Shown in pieces: positions 17,610 to 25,699 of a stretch of DNA of 41,269 nt. This stretch comes from an uncultured Alphaproteobacteria bacterium. Its GTDB lineage: Bacteria > Pseudomonadota > Alphaproteobacteria > Thalassobaculales > Thalassobaculaceae. The translations under genes were made by a program, and so were the position numbers. Within the stretch, counting starts at the first letter, position 1. Every line of letters begins with the position of its first letter. The notes under the pieces are model-generated. The model was not told the origin of the DNA. It made no database searches and saw only the letters and a list, made by a program, of their open reading frames with translations. The stretch is from positions 1 to 41,269 of the forward strand of contig CACHDV010000009.1 of the NCBI GenBank assembly GCA_902578675.1, given 5' to 3'.

Positions 17610-18434
17610 ATGAAAGAGAAAATATCGATGCAACTCCAGATCCCATTTGCATTGGTAATTATTACTCTTTTCCCAATCGTCTCAGTGCAGGCTCTTTCTG
17701 ATGATGCGACCACAACAATAGGACGTCATATACAATCAGAAGTTGAAATCAACTTAGAGGTTCTGAACAGCTTACCTTCAAATGACCTATCGCTTGGAAT
17801 CGTAGAGGTAGGTAAGCCAAAAAAAAATTTTACGTCAGCTCAAGAAGCAAAAAATGCTGGATCTAATATTAACAAACCAACAGGCACCAATAATATAAGA
17901 GCCATAACTCCCCCAACTAAGCCAATAATCTCACTTTCCAAAACACCGAATTTTTTGCCTCCTAAAAAGAATGATCCAATAAGTGTCCCCAAAAAACCAA
18001 CCATTGAGTTAAAAAAATCTCACAAAGAAAAAGTTTCGCAGCAAAAAAAAAGTATAAGCGCTGCTAGCAAATCAAGGAACAAAGTAAAAAAGATAAGATC
18101 AGCAGGCTCGTTTAAATCTGATAATCGGGGAAAATTAGCAATAATCTTCCAAGGTGAAAAAGTACAACTTACAGCTACTGAGCAAGAAAAGTTAGATAAG
18201 TTGGCCATCAAATTACTGGATGAACCGGATCAGCATCTCCAACTTGTTGCTTATGCAACGACAGCCTCAGAAAATGCAAGCGCGGCTAGGAGATTATCCC
18301 TTCTTAGGGCTCTAGAAATCAGAAATAAACTTATACAAAAGGGTGTTTCCGCAACAACAATGAGCGTTAGAGCTTTGGGAGATAGAGTGAAATCTGATCC
18401 GCCTGACAAAGTTGACATAATTATGACAAAATAA
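17610..18434 (+). CDS. Exported OmpA-like protein, first gene of a stator-like operon
   Basis: The 274-residue product has an N-terminal signal peptide or anchor (about residues 12-28, PFALVIITLFPIVSVQA), then about 140 residues of Lys/Pro/Ser-rich, probably disordered linker (for example KNDPISVPKKPTIELKKSHK), then an OmpA-like domain over the last 100 residues. In that domain ARRLSLLRALEIRNKLIQKG matches the LSxxRAxxV helix. The usual GHTD is AYAT, so the Asp that contacts diaminopimelate is missing while the Arg is kept. It is followed after 57 bases by the MotA/TolQ-like gene. AGGGAG precedes the ATG. Function is unknown. Confidence 0.75.
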   Translation: MKEKISMQLQIPFALVIITLFPIVSVQALSDDATTTIGRHIQSEVEINLEVLNSLPSNDLSLGIVEVGKPKKNFTSAQEAKNAGSNINKPTGTNNIRAITPPTKPIISLSKTPNFLPPKKNDPISVPKKPTIELKKSHKEKVSQQKKSISAASKSRNKVKKIRSAGSFKSDNRGKLAIIFQGEKVQLTATEQEKLDKLAIKLLDEPDQHLQLVAYATTASENASAARRLSLLRALEIRNKLIQKGVSATTMSVRALGDRVKSDPPDKVDIIMTK

Positions 18435-18491
18435 TGGATATTTTTTAAAAGGTTACGATTTTCCCAACAGCTCTTTTTCGAGGGGTCCAAA

Positions 18492-19631
18492 GTGACAAAT
18501 CCAAACCACTACCTAATCAGAATATTTCTTTTTCTAATTGTTCTTCTCGTACTGGCAGGCTTTTTATTGATTCCGTTAAAGGGTGCTTTCATGGCAAACC
18601 CTGGGCTCAATGGCTTTATTCTGGCTAGCTTTTTAATTGGCGTCATTTTTATTAGTTCAAAGGTCGCACTGCTTGGGCCTGAGGTTAAGTGGATATCAAA
18701 TTATCGTGTCGCTACGACAACCCGACAGAGAAACCAAAAGTCACCCAGTTTATTGGCCCCAATAGCCACAATGCTTGGCAGTCGACGGGACGGTAACATC
18801 AGCCTGTCAACTACCTCTCTAAGATCATTGCTCGATAGCATTGATTCAAGATTATCGGAGTCTCGCGATATTTCGAGGTATCTCATTGGCCTAATGATAT
18901 TTCTTGGTTTATTAGGAACTTTTTGGGGGCTATTAGAGACCGTAAGCGCTGTAGGAAGCGTCATAGATGGGCTGTCCCTCAAAAATGATAATTTGCAGGG
19001 CGCTTTCTCTAATCTAAAAGAAGGACTAGCTGCACCCTTGGCAGGTATGGGAACCGCATTTAGTTCTTCTTTATTCGGGTTAGCTGGATCATTAGCGCTC
19101 GGTTTCTTAGATCTTCAATTAGGACAAGCCCAAAATCGTTTTTACAAAGATTTAGAGGAATGGCTGTCTGGCCTCACAAAATTAAGCTCTGGGGGAAGTA
19201 GCTTTGTCGAGGGTGAAACTTCCGCTAGTGCTTATCAAGCCGCTCTATTTGAACAAACTGCAGAGAGTTTAGATAGGTTGCAACGTGTCATAGTTCGAAA
19301 CGAAGACCAACGGCTAGACAATAATAAAAGTTTAGTCAAAATGAACGACCAGATTTCATCAGTTTTAAATGAAATTAAAGGTGGAAACACTCTTTTGCAT
19401 AAATTACTTGAAACACAAAATAGATTGTTAAATTCCACCTTAGCAACACAGCCCAGCGAACAAACCGAAATACTTGAAGCTACAAAAACTTACCTCAAAA
19501 AGATTGAAAATACGACTGGACTTTTACTTGAAGACATACGATCTGGCCGCGAAAACTCTATAGATGAGATAAGGCAGGAAATCAGATTATTGGCTCGAAC
19601 GATAGCTGCACTTGCAGAAGACGCAGAATAA
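18492..19631 (+). CDS. MotA/TolQ/ExbB-type proton-channel protein with a cytoplasmic tail
   Basis: The 379-residue protein has four predicted membrane helices: about residues 8-28, 40-58, 129-155 and 184-210. The third contains IFLGLLGTFWGLLET, the TolQ/ExbB signature, and the fourth APLAGMGTAFSSSLFGLAGS matches the last channel helix. The loop between helices 2 and 3 is about 70 residues. After helix 4 comes about 170 residues of helical, heptad-rich cytoplasmic tail (SLDRLQRVIVRNEDQ, LEATKTYLKKIENTTGLL). MotA and ZorA also carry cytoplasmic extensions. Start is GTG at 18492 with GAGGGG upstream. It lies 20 bases before the MotB-like gene, so the pair likely forms a 5:2 stator complex. The motor it drives is not known. 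Confidence 0.8.
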   Translation: MTNPNHYLIRIFLFLIVLLVLAGFLLIPLKGAFMANPGLNGFILASFLIGVIFISSKVALLGPEVKWISNYRVATTTRQRNQKSPSLLAPIATMLGSRRDGNISLSTTSLRSLLDSIDSRLSESRDISRYLIGLMIFLGLLGTFWGLLETVSAVGSVIDGLSLKNDNLQGAFSNLKEGLAAPLAGMGTAFSSSLFGLAGSLALGFLDLQLGQAQNRFYKDLEEWLSGLTKLSSGGSSFVEGETSASAYQAALFEQTAESLDRLQRVIVRNEDQRLDNNKSLVKMNDQISSVLNEIKGGNTLLHKLLETQNRLLNSTLATQPSEQTEILEATKTYLKKIENTTGLLLEDIRSGRENSIDEIRQEIRLLARTIAALAEDAE

Positions 19632-19650
19632 GTTAGAGGATTAACTCGGA

Positions 19651-20985
19651 ATGACAGGTTCTGTCCGCCAAAACAGAATGCGTGAAAATACTACCTGGCC
19701 AGGCTTTGTAGATGCTCTTGCAGCGTTACTAATGGTTATAATATTCGTTCTTATGTTATTTGTAGTTGCCCAATTCTACTTAACGCAAGCACTTTCAGGC
19801 CGGGATAAGGACCTGCTTCGACTGCAGGATCAAATTAATGAGTTAGGAGAACTACTCTCAGTAGAAAAAGAAGCAAACACAGAATTACAAACAACAATCG
19901 AACAATTAAAATTCGATTTGGAAACCTCAAATGCTGAAAGAGAAAAGCTAACAAATCAAGTTGCACAACTTATCATCACTGGAGACCAACTTCGCGAAAA
20001 GTTGGTCATTGCCTCCGATGTAGAAGAAAAGTTAACCAATCAAATAAACAGATTGGAAACTAAATCGGTTGATTTGGAGAAAAACTTAAAGAATACGAGT
20101 GAGATAGCCCGCTTAACAAAAGCCGAGCTTGATAAATCCATCTTACAACTAACTGATCTGGAACAGGAACTCGCCGCAAAGAAAAGAGAAAATGAAACCG
20201 CTCAACAACAGATCCAAAATAGCGAGTTCCAGCAAGAGAAACTCAAGCGAGAAATCGATGAAGCCCGAAGATTGCTTGATAAAATAATTGTAAAACTCTC
20301 GAAAGAAAAATTTAAGCTAGTTACTGCGGAAAGATTATACTCAAATTTAAAAGACGAAAAAAAGTTATCCAACCAGCGTCTTAATGAGCAGATTGAAGCA
20401 TTACGCAAAGAAATTGCCCTCCTCAATAGAACCCTTGAAACGAAAGAGAGAGAAGCCGAGGAAAAAAATGTTCGAATACTCGACCTAGGGAAGAAGTTAA
20501 ATAGAGCTCTAGCCTCGAAGGTTCAAGAACTAGCACGTTTTAGATCAGAATTTTTTGGGAAACTTCAAGAAGTTCTCAAAAATAGGAAAGATATACGAAT
20601 TGTAGGGGATCGCTTCGTTTTTCAATCCGAAGTGCTTTTCGCGTCTGGCGCAGCTGAGATAGGTATCAATGGAAAAAAAGAACTAATCAAGCTAGCAAAT
20701 ACATTGAATAAGATTACCCCAAAGATCCCACAAAATATTGACTGGATACTTCAGGTGGAGGGCCATACCGACCATATACCAATCTATAATGCAAAGTTCC
20801 AAAGCAATTGGGATTTGTCCTCAGCCCGTGCTATTTCAGTAGTTGAATTTCTTATAAAAAAAGGTGTTAAACCGAGTAGACTTTCAGCCGCAGGTTTTGG
20901 AGAATTTCAGCCACTTGACAACCGCCGGGATGAGATAAGTAACCGTCGTAATAGAAGAATAGAAATCAAACTCACGCAAAGATAA
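19651..20985 (+). CDS. MotB-like protein: membrane helix, very long coiled coil, OmpA domain
   Basis: The 444-residue protein starts with a short cytoplasmic end and then WPGFVDALAALLMVIIFVLM, a single membrane helix (about residues 17-42). Asp21 in PGFVD occupies the place of the ion-binding Asp of MotB (YADMMTAL) and TolR (PFVDVM). A coiled coil of roughly 250 residues follows (about 46-300, for example LTNQVAQLIITGDQLREKL), then an OmpA-like peptidoglycan-binding domain (about 320-444) with VEGHTDHIPI, NWDLSSARAISVVEFLI, LSAAGFGEFQP and NRRIEIKL. Both the Asp of GHTD and the Arg of SARA are kept. The long periplasmic rod would reach far across the periplasm, more than MotB needs. AGAGGA lies about ten bases before the ATG. 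Confidence 0.8.
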   Translation: MTGSVRQNRMRENTTWPGFVDALAALLMVIIFVLMLFVVAQFYLTQALSGRDKDLLRLQDQINELGELLSVEKEANTELQTTIEQLKFDLETSNAEREKLTNQVAQLIITGDQLREKLVIASDVEEKLTNQINRLETKSVDLEKNLKNTSEIARLTKAELDKSILQLTDLEQELAAKKRENETAQQQIQNSEFQQEKLKREIDEARRLLDKIIVKLSKEKFKLVTAERLYSNLKDEKKLSNQRLNEQIEALRKEIALLNRTLETKEREAEEKNVRILDLGKKLNRALASKVQELARFRSEFFGKLQEVLKNRKDIRIVGDRFVFQSEVLFASGAAEIGINGKKELIKLANTLNKITPKIPQNIDWILQVEGHTDHIPIYNAKFQSNWDLSSARAISVVEFLIKKGVKPSRLSAAGFGEFQPLDNRRDEISNRRNRRIEIKLTQR

Positions 20986-21105
20986 ACAGATCTGTAAAAC
21001 TGCACTTAAATTAACTATCGTTAGCGGTTAACTTAGTGGTTGTAAAATCCCAAAAAAGACGCTATATCCTGCTCCCAAACTATGGTGCACGAAGAGAGAT
21101 CCGAC

Positions 21106-21330
21106 ATGAAACCCGACATCCACCCAGACTACCATATGATAAAAGTGGTTATGACAGACGGGACTGAATATGAAACCCGCTCTACTTGGGGTTCCGAAGG
21201 TGACGTTATGCGGTTAGATATAGACCCTAAGACGCATCCAGCATGGACGGGCCAAAGACGAATTATAGACAGTGGCGGGCGTGTTGCACAATTCAACAAA
21301 CGCTTTGCTGGTCTTAGTGTGAAATCTTAA
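21106..21330 (+). CDS. rpmE: 50S ribosomal protein L31
   Basis: L31 sits at the central protuberance and bridges the subunits. The 74-residue protein starts [20 protein letters not shown] and contains [25 protein letters not shown] and [11 protein letters not shown]. It has no cysteines, so it is the zinc-free form usual in alphaproteobacteria. The frame is open eight codons further up, but the ATG at 21106 matches the family start and has AGAGAG upstream. Confidence 0.95.
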   Translation: MKPDIHPDYHMIKVVMTDGTEYETRSTWGSEGDVMRLDIDPKTHPAWTGQRRIIDSGGRVAQFNKRFAGLSVKS

Positions 21331-21387
21331 AGATTAAATTTTTTTCCTCCAGACCTTGTAATTTTATTTCTACGCACAACATATGCT

Positions 21388-21485
21388 GTGATCGCTCAAT
21401 TCGAGGATCACGTAACTGAACAGGTTTGGCCACGACGGCAGACCAAATTTTGTCCACTTTGCTTTTAAAGGAGGAACAGGACATG
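21388..21485 (+). promoter_or_regulatory. Candidate ROSE-like RNA thermometer in the hsp20 leader
   Basis: Three successive stem-loops precede the hsp20 start. The first pairs GTGATC (21388-21393) with GATCAC (21406-21411), with inner CTC/GAG. The second pairs TTTGG (21425-21429) with CCAAA (21443-21447). The third can pair TCC and TTT (21453-21455, 21458-21460) with AAA-GGA (21467-21472), taking in part of the ribosome site AAAGGAGGA; an alternative form pairs TGTCC (21451-21455) with GGACA (21479-21483), enclosing the site and the A of the start codon. Alphaproteobacterial small heat-shock genes often carry ROSE thermometers with this layout. I did not see a convincing ROSE consensus beyond the layout, so this is structural inference. 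Confidence 0.4.
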
Positions 21486-21947
21486 CATAGAATCGATTTC
21501 ACACCCGTATTTAGATCTACAATTGGCTTTGATAGAATGGCTCGCTTGGTAGACGCAGCTTTCCAAGCTTCGGAAGGTTCTAACACTCAAAGCTATCCGC
21601 CTTACAATATCGAAAAACTGTCTGAAGACTCTTATCAGATAACCATGGCCGTTGCTGGGTTTTCCGAACAAGATATAGATATAACAGTAAAGGAAAACAG
21701 CCTTTTGATCTCTGGACAGACTGCGAAGACTTCCGACGACGCAGAAAAAACATATCTACATCGTGGCATAGCATCACGCTCCTTCGAGAGGCGATTTGAT
21801 TTAGCTGACCACATTATCGTGACAGGAGCCGATCTTGAGAATGGTCTTCTCAACATCTCCTTGGTGCGAGAAATTCCAGAAGAAAAGAAACCAAGGAAAA
21901 TAAATATTGGTTCTAAGGCGCCAAAACTCACAAAAAGTGCTGCTTAA
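21483..21947 (+). CDS. Small heat-shock protein, Hsp20/IbpA family
   Basis: Hsp20 proteins are ATP-independent holdases that bind unfolding proteins. The 154-residue protein starts MHRIDFTPVFRSTIGFDRMA, as in IbpA, then has an alpha-crystallin domain (YQITMAVAGFSEQDIDITV, LHRGIASRSFERRFDLAD, LENGLLNISLVREIPEEKKP). The IPEEKKPR stretch contains the conserved C-terminal motif region. The frame is open further upstream to an ATG at 21426, but the strong GGAGGA six bases before the ATG at 21483 and the IbpA-like N-terminus decide the start. The structured leader suggests heat control of translation. Confidence 0.95.
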   Translation: MHRIDFTPVFRSTIGFDRMARLVDAAFQASEGSNTQSYPPYNIEKLSEDSYQITMAVAGFSEQDIDITVKENSLLISGQTAKTSDDAEKTYLHRGIASRSFERRFDLADHIIVTGADLENGLLNISLVREIPEEKKPRKINIGSKAPKLTKSAA

Positions 21948-21962
21948 CCAAAGACTTTGATT

Positions 21963-21998
21963 ACTGTGGGCGGGGAGCTTCAACTCTCTGTCCACAGT
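21963..21998 (+). terminator. Strong 15-bp hairpin after hsp20
   Basis: ACTGTGG (21963-21969) pairs with CCACAGT (21992-21998), and GCGGGGAG (21970-21977) pairs fully, with G-U wobbles, with CTCTCTGT (21984-21991) around a six-base loop. The continuous 15-bp stem ends hsp20. The following bases CACTTCTCTT form only a poor U-run, and a better run of six Ts comes 19 bases later (22019-22025). It may be a terminator or an mRNA 3'-end stabiliser. Confidence 0.5.
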
Positions 21999-22126
21999 CA
22001 CTTCTCTTAAAACGAATGCTTTTTTAGATAAACGTTTTTTAAAAAGATACTCGGTTTAGAACTTTTCAACAAATTAATTCCTAAAGAAGCATCGATCTAA
22101 AACTCTAGTTATTTGCATAGACTTAA

Positions 22127-22918
22127 TTATTCGAAAAAGTCTGAGAGGGTTTCAATCGTTTGATCTGGCTGTTCCGTCATCATCATATGACCTGCACCAT
22201 GCAAGATGATTGTTTCGGAGTTATGCAGTGCTTTAGTTAATTCCTTTGTTCCTTTCGGGGGAGTCATTCTATCATCTTCACCAAGCAATAATAGAACGGG
22301 ACACTTTATTTGACCTGCACTTTCCAGACCACCTTCCCAGACATTGCACGCGTTGAGATCGTTTCCTAAGACCCCTGGCTTACTTGTTTCAAGTAATCTC
22401 ATACTTGCACCAGCAATCCAACTACCCGGCGCTTTGTGACCACCGATTTGCGCTTTGCGCCCAACACCCCAACCAACAATAGTCTCAAAAGCCCCATGTT
22501 TATTATTCATAGCGCTTGTTAGTAAATCTGGATGTACTTGAATTTTTGGTAGAGTTCCTAAAAGTGCTATTTTCTGTATCTTCTTTTCTAGTTTTGCCCC
22601 ACTGCAAAGAGCTACTAGTGAGCCCATCGAATGACCAACTATAGAAACACGATGTAAATCCAAACAATCAATAAGTTCACATAGCCAATCCGAATATTCT
22701 TCTATGGTTGCACAGGCTGGCCCCTCCGACTTTCCGTGGCCAGGTAAATCTAGATTCACTACGGTGAAGCCATGATGAGCAAAAAAACGCGCCTGCATAG
22801 ACCATACAGTCCGATCCATTCCAGCTCCGTGTATAAATATTATTGTTCTCTCAGCATTATTAAACTTGGCTCCACCCGTAGAAAAAAAAACACTCTTACC
22901 ATGAACTTGTGTTTCCAT
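22127..22918 (-). CDS. Alpha/beta-hydrolase
   Basis: The 263-residue protein has the fold's standard pieces: the oxyanion region FIHGAGMDRTVW, LDLPGHGKSEG, the nucleophile elbow IVGHSMGSLVAL, the acid-loop LLLLGEDDRMTPP and the His in HGAGHMMMTEQP. So a Ser-Asp-His triad is present. It has no signal peptide and should be cytoplasmic. Its ATG is two bases after the metY stop, so it is translated with metY. The linkage hints at ester or thioester handling near methionine synthesis, but the substrate is not predictable. It lacks the length and lid features I would expect of a homoserine O-acetyltransferase (MetX). Confidence 0.88.
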   Translation of the reverse strand: METQVHGKSVFFSTGGAKFNNAERTIIFIHGAGMDRTVWSMQARFFAHHGFTVVNLDLPGHGKSEGPACATIEEYSDWLCELIDCLDLHRVSIVGHSMGSLVALCSGAKLEKKIQKIALLGTLPKIQVHPDLLTSAMNNKHGAFETIVGWGVGRKAQIGGHKAPGSWIAGASMRLLETSKPGVLGNDLNACNVWEGGLESAGQIKCPVLLLLGEDDRMTPPKGTKELTKALHNSETIILHGAGHMMMTEQPDQTIETLSDFFE

Positions 22919-22920
22919 AA

Positions 22921-24228
22921 TTAGACCACCTTGCGAATTGTTGCAGCACGCAAAGCTTGTTTGAGATCAGCTTTAAGGTCGTCAATATTTTCTAAACCGA
23001 CTGATAAACGAACTAGGTCTTCGGAGAGGCCTGCTTTTTTCATTGTATCAGCGTCCATTTGTTGATGGGTGGTACTAGCCGGATGTATAACTAGCGACTT
23101 CGCATCACCAACATTTGCCAGGTGAGACCAAACCTGGAGCCTCTCGATAAACGTTTTACCCGCTTCTCTTCCTCCCTTTATTCCGAAGGCAATCATGGAG
23201 CCTGCCCCTTTAGGTAAAAGTTCTGACGCAAGAGCTTTATCAGGATGATCATCCAACTCTGGATATACTACCCATTCAACTGCATCTGAACCACCTAGAA
23301 ATTCTGCAATTTCCCTTGCATTTCTCACATGCTTTTCCATTCTTAGTGGTAAAGTTTCGATACCTTGTAAAATGTGGAATGCTGTTGTGGGAGACATACA
23401 AGCTCCAAAGTCTCGGAGCCCTTCTGCTCTCGCTCTCATTATAAATGCCTGTGGACCAAACTCCTCGACAAAATCTAGGCCATGGTAGCCATCATACGGT
23501 TCCGTAAGCGTTGGGAAAAGGCCTGAGTTCTCCCAGTCAAACTTACCACCATCAACCAGAAGACCGCCAATAGCAACCCCATGACCGCCTAACCACTTTG
23601 TCGCTGAATGCACTATAAGGTCAGCGCCGTGGTCAAAAGGTTTACACAAGTGCGGTGTGGCGAAGGTGGAGTCTAACATAAGCGGCAGTCCCGCCTCATG
23701 GGCTACGGTTGCGATAGCGGGTATATTTAAGACCTCTAAACCAGGGTTACCAATTGTTTCGCCAAATACTAACCTAGTCTCTGGTTTTATTGCTGACCTG
23801 AAACCATCCACATCACGAGGATCAACTTTTGTGGTTGTTATTCCAAATCGTGGCAAAGTGTGACTAAACAAGTTATGTGTTCCACCGTACAGAGCACTAG
23901 AAGCAACAATATGGCCCCCTTGTCCCATTATAGTCAGAATACCTAATACTAACGCGGCATGTCCGCTAGCCGTTGCCACGGCGCCAACACCCCCTTCAAG
24001 TGCCGAAATTCTCTCTTCTAATACTGCTGTTGTTGGATTAGAGATTCTTGAATAAATATGCCCAGGTCTCTCTAAATTAAACATGGAGGCCGCATGATCC
24101 ACACCTTTAAAAACGTAGGACGTCGTCTGATATATGGGGACGGCCCTAGAACCATTTTCCGAATCAGGTGACTGGCCAGCATGTAATGAAAGCGTATCAA
24201 ATTCAAAAATATTTCCCATAGATGTCAT
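22921..24228 (-). CDS. metY: O-acetylhomoserine sulfhydrylase (PLP-dependent)
   Basis: MetY makes homocysteine from O-acetylhomoserine and sulfide. The 435-residue protein matches the Cys/Met-metabolism PLP family: LSLHAGQSPDSENGSRAVPI, TTSYVFKGVDHAA, YSRISNPTTAVLEERI and the PLP-lysine motif HSATKWLGGHG. The C-terminal SLVIHPASTTHQQMDAD and RLSVGLENIDDL are typical. The insertion of residues around FDWENSGLFPTL marks MetY rather than MetB or MetC. The start is ATG at 24228, just after GGAGGA; the TTG at 24240 lies in the ribosome site itself. I looked for a SAM riboswitch in the 120-base leader and did not find one. Confidence 0.95.
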   Translation of the reverse strand: MTSMGNIFEFDTLSLHAGQSPDSENGSRAVPIYQTTSYVFKGVDHAASMFNLERPGHIYSRISNPTTAVLEERISALEGGVGAVATASGHAALVLGILTIMGQGGHIVASSALYGGTHNLFSHTLPRFGITTTKVDPRDVDGFRSAIKPETRLVFGETIGNPGLEVLNIPAIATVAHEAGLPLMLDSTFATPHLCKPFDHGADLIVHSATKWLGGHGVAIGGLLVDGGKFDWENSGLFPTLTEPYDGYHGLDFVEEFGPQAFIMRARAEGLRDFGACMSPTTAFHILQGIETLPLRMEKHVRNAREIAEFLGGSDAVEWVVYPELDDHPDKALASELLPKGAGSMIAFGIKGGREAGKTFIERLQVWSHLANVGDAKSLVIHPASTTHQQMDADTMKKAGLSEDLVRLSVGLENIDDLKADLKQALRAATIRKVV

Positions 24229-24360
24229 GTCTTCCTCCAATAGTGTCTTGGCTGCATTTAGCAGTTTTGCGTATCACAATGTATAAACGTCCATAAAAAA
24301 GAAACAGAAGAAAATAGATAAGGGCCACTCATCTGTTAGCAAGAGATAATTATTTTTTGG

Positions 24361-25422
24361 CTAACGAATACTATCTGCAATAGCCTGACCGAGTTCCTTG
24401 GTATTTGCTTGTCCACCAAGATCTGGCGTCTTCGGCCCACCCTCCGATATTACTTCTTCAATAGCCCGGACAATTTCATCTGCCGCCTCTTTATAGCCAT
24501 GATGTTCGAGCATCATAGAACCCGACCAAATTTGGCCAATGGGGTTTGCTATCCCTTTCCCCGCTATGTCAGGCGCTGATCCATGCACAGGCTCAAACAT
24601 AGATGGTAAGTCTCCGTCTGGATTAATATTCGCTGAAGGCGCAATAGCAATTGACCCTGCTACAGCTGGTCCAAGGTCTGACAAGATATCCCCAAATAAA
24701 TTTGAGCCGACCACGACATCAAACCAATCGGGGTGCAATACAAAATTAGCTGTCAATATATCGATATGATATTGGTCAGTGGTCAACATTGGATATTCTT
24801 CGGCTATGACTGAAAATCGCTCATCCCAGTATGGCATCGTGTGAATAATACCGTTTGACTTTGTCGCAGATGTAACTTTTTCCAGACCCAATTGCTTACA
24901 AAAATCAAAGGCATATCGAAGGATTCTATCTGTGCCAAACTTGGTGAAAATTGACTCTTGTATCGCGACTTCATGATCAGTTCCACGATGTAATCTGCCA
25001 CCAATCTCAGAATATTCACCCTCATTATTCTCGCGAACCACCCAAAAGTTTATGTCTTCGGGGCCTCTATTTGCCAGCGGACATGGCATTCCTTTCAACA
25101 TTCTGACAGGTCGAAGATTAACGTATTGTTTCATTTCTCTACGAATTGGAATTAATAATCCCCAAAGAGAAATATGATCGGGTACGCCAGGGTAGCCGCA
25201 AGCTCCCAAAAATATAGAATCAAAACTCTTCAGAGTTTCAATTCCATCATCAGGCATTAATTTTCCTGTCTTATGGTATCGTTCGCATCCCCAATCAAAT
25301 TCGGTAAACGAATATTCAATGTTGTATTTCCTGCCAACGACTTCGAGAACTTTTAAACCCTCCGGAATCACTTCCCAACCAATCCCATCACCAGGAATAA
25401 CTGCGATTTTAAGTTTTGACAT
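24361..25422 (-). CDS. Tartrate dehydrogenase/decarboxylase-like enzyme (TtuC/YeaU, isocitrate-dehydrogenase fold)
   Basis: The 353-residue protein belongs to the beta-decarboxylating dehydrogenases: IAVIPGDGIGWEVIPEGLKV, GCERYHKTGKLMPDDG, PDHISLWGLLIPIRREMKQY, VNLRPVRML, the catalytic SATKSNGI and the metal site with GSNLFGDILSDLGPAVAG, then EPVHGSAPDIAGKGIANP. The WGLLIPIR sequence separates TtuC/YeaU enzymes from LeuB and Icd. Family members oxidise tartrate, D-malate or related beta-hydroxy acids with NAD. AGGAG precedes the ATG. The next gene downstream is metY, about 130 bases away; whether they share a transcript is unclear. Confidence 0.9.
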   Translation of the reverse strand: MSKLKIAVIPGDGIGWEVIPEGLKVLEVVGRKYNIEYSFTEFDWGCERYHKTGKLMPDDGIETLKSFDSIFLGACGYPGVPDHISLWGLLIPIRREMKQYVNLRPVRMLKGMPCPLANRGPEDINFWVVRENNEGEYSEIGGRLHRGTDHEVAIQESIFTKFGTDRILRYAFDFCKQLGLEKVTSATKSNGIIHTMPYWDERFSVIAEEYPMLTTDQYHIDILTANFVLHPDWFDVVVGSNLFGDILSDLGPAVAGSIAIAPSANINPDGDLPSMFEPVHGSAPDIAGKGIANPIGQIWSGSMMLEHHGYKEAADEIVRAIEEVISEGGPKTPDLGGQANTKELGQAIADSIR

Positions 25423-25699
25423 AATTCGCTCCTATGCGTAACCCGTTCTATTTATAAGATAGTTATTTGCATCAAACAATCTCTGTTCTGTTCTAGTAAG
25501 CTTGCCAGATTTTCGGTCTGTTCTGCACTAAATGCAGTTAAAAAAATAATTGTTATCAAACTGGATTAGCTGGGGTACCAGTCTCGTTTTCTTTGTTACA
25601 ATATGTTAATGAGGTTTGATATCTTGAGATCTTCAGCTTAAGTATTCGCAATAACCTAATTCAATTCTTATTTCAAAATTATCTGTCCGGAAGTTCAAA
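25423..25699. promoter_or_regulatory. Intergenic region between the divergent tartrate-dehydrogenase-like and threonine aldolase genes
   Basis: This 277-base AT-rich stretch must hold promoters for both divergent genes. It has a short repeat TCTGTTCTGTTCT at about 25482-25494 and TCTGTTCTG again at about 25519, but these copies do not have the spacing of an alphaproteobacterial SOS box. No hairpin or small reading frame was convincing. Confidence 0.3.

Noticed and set aside
17610-20985. Zorya anti-phage system (ZorA/ZorB)
   Set aside because: The channel and rod pair is similar in type, but ZorC, ZorD or ZorE are absent, and neighbours are housekeeping genes (suhB-like, rpmE, hsp20).
17610-20985. 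Flagellar MotA/MotB
   Set aside because: No other flagellar gene is near, the MotB-like coiled coil is far too long, and the channel carries the TolQ/ExbB-type GLLGTFWG motif.
22127-22918. Homoserine O-acetyltransferase (MetX) next to metY
   Set aside because: The protein is about 100 residues shorter than MetX and has the layout of a general alpha/beta-hydrolase.
24229-24360. Possible SAM-II or SAM-V riboswitch in the metY leader (CTGCTAAATGCAG on the minus strand)
   Set aside because: GCTAAA resembles part of the SAM-II 3' segment, but no suitable first stem or pseudoknot partner is present; CTGC/GCAG is only a small hairpin.
25482-25530. Repeated TCTGTTCTG resembling an alphaproteobacterial LexA box
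   Set aside because: The copies do not give GTTC-N7-GTTC, and the flanking genes are not SOS genes.
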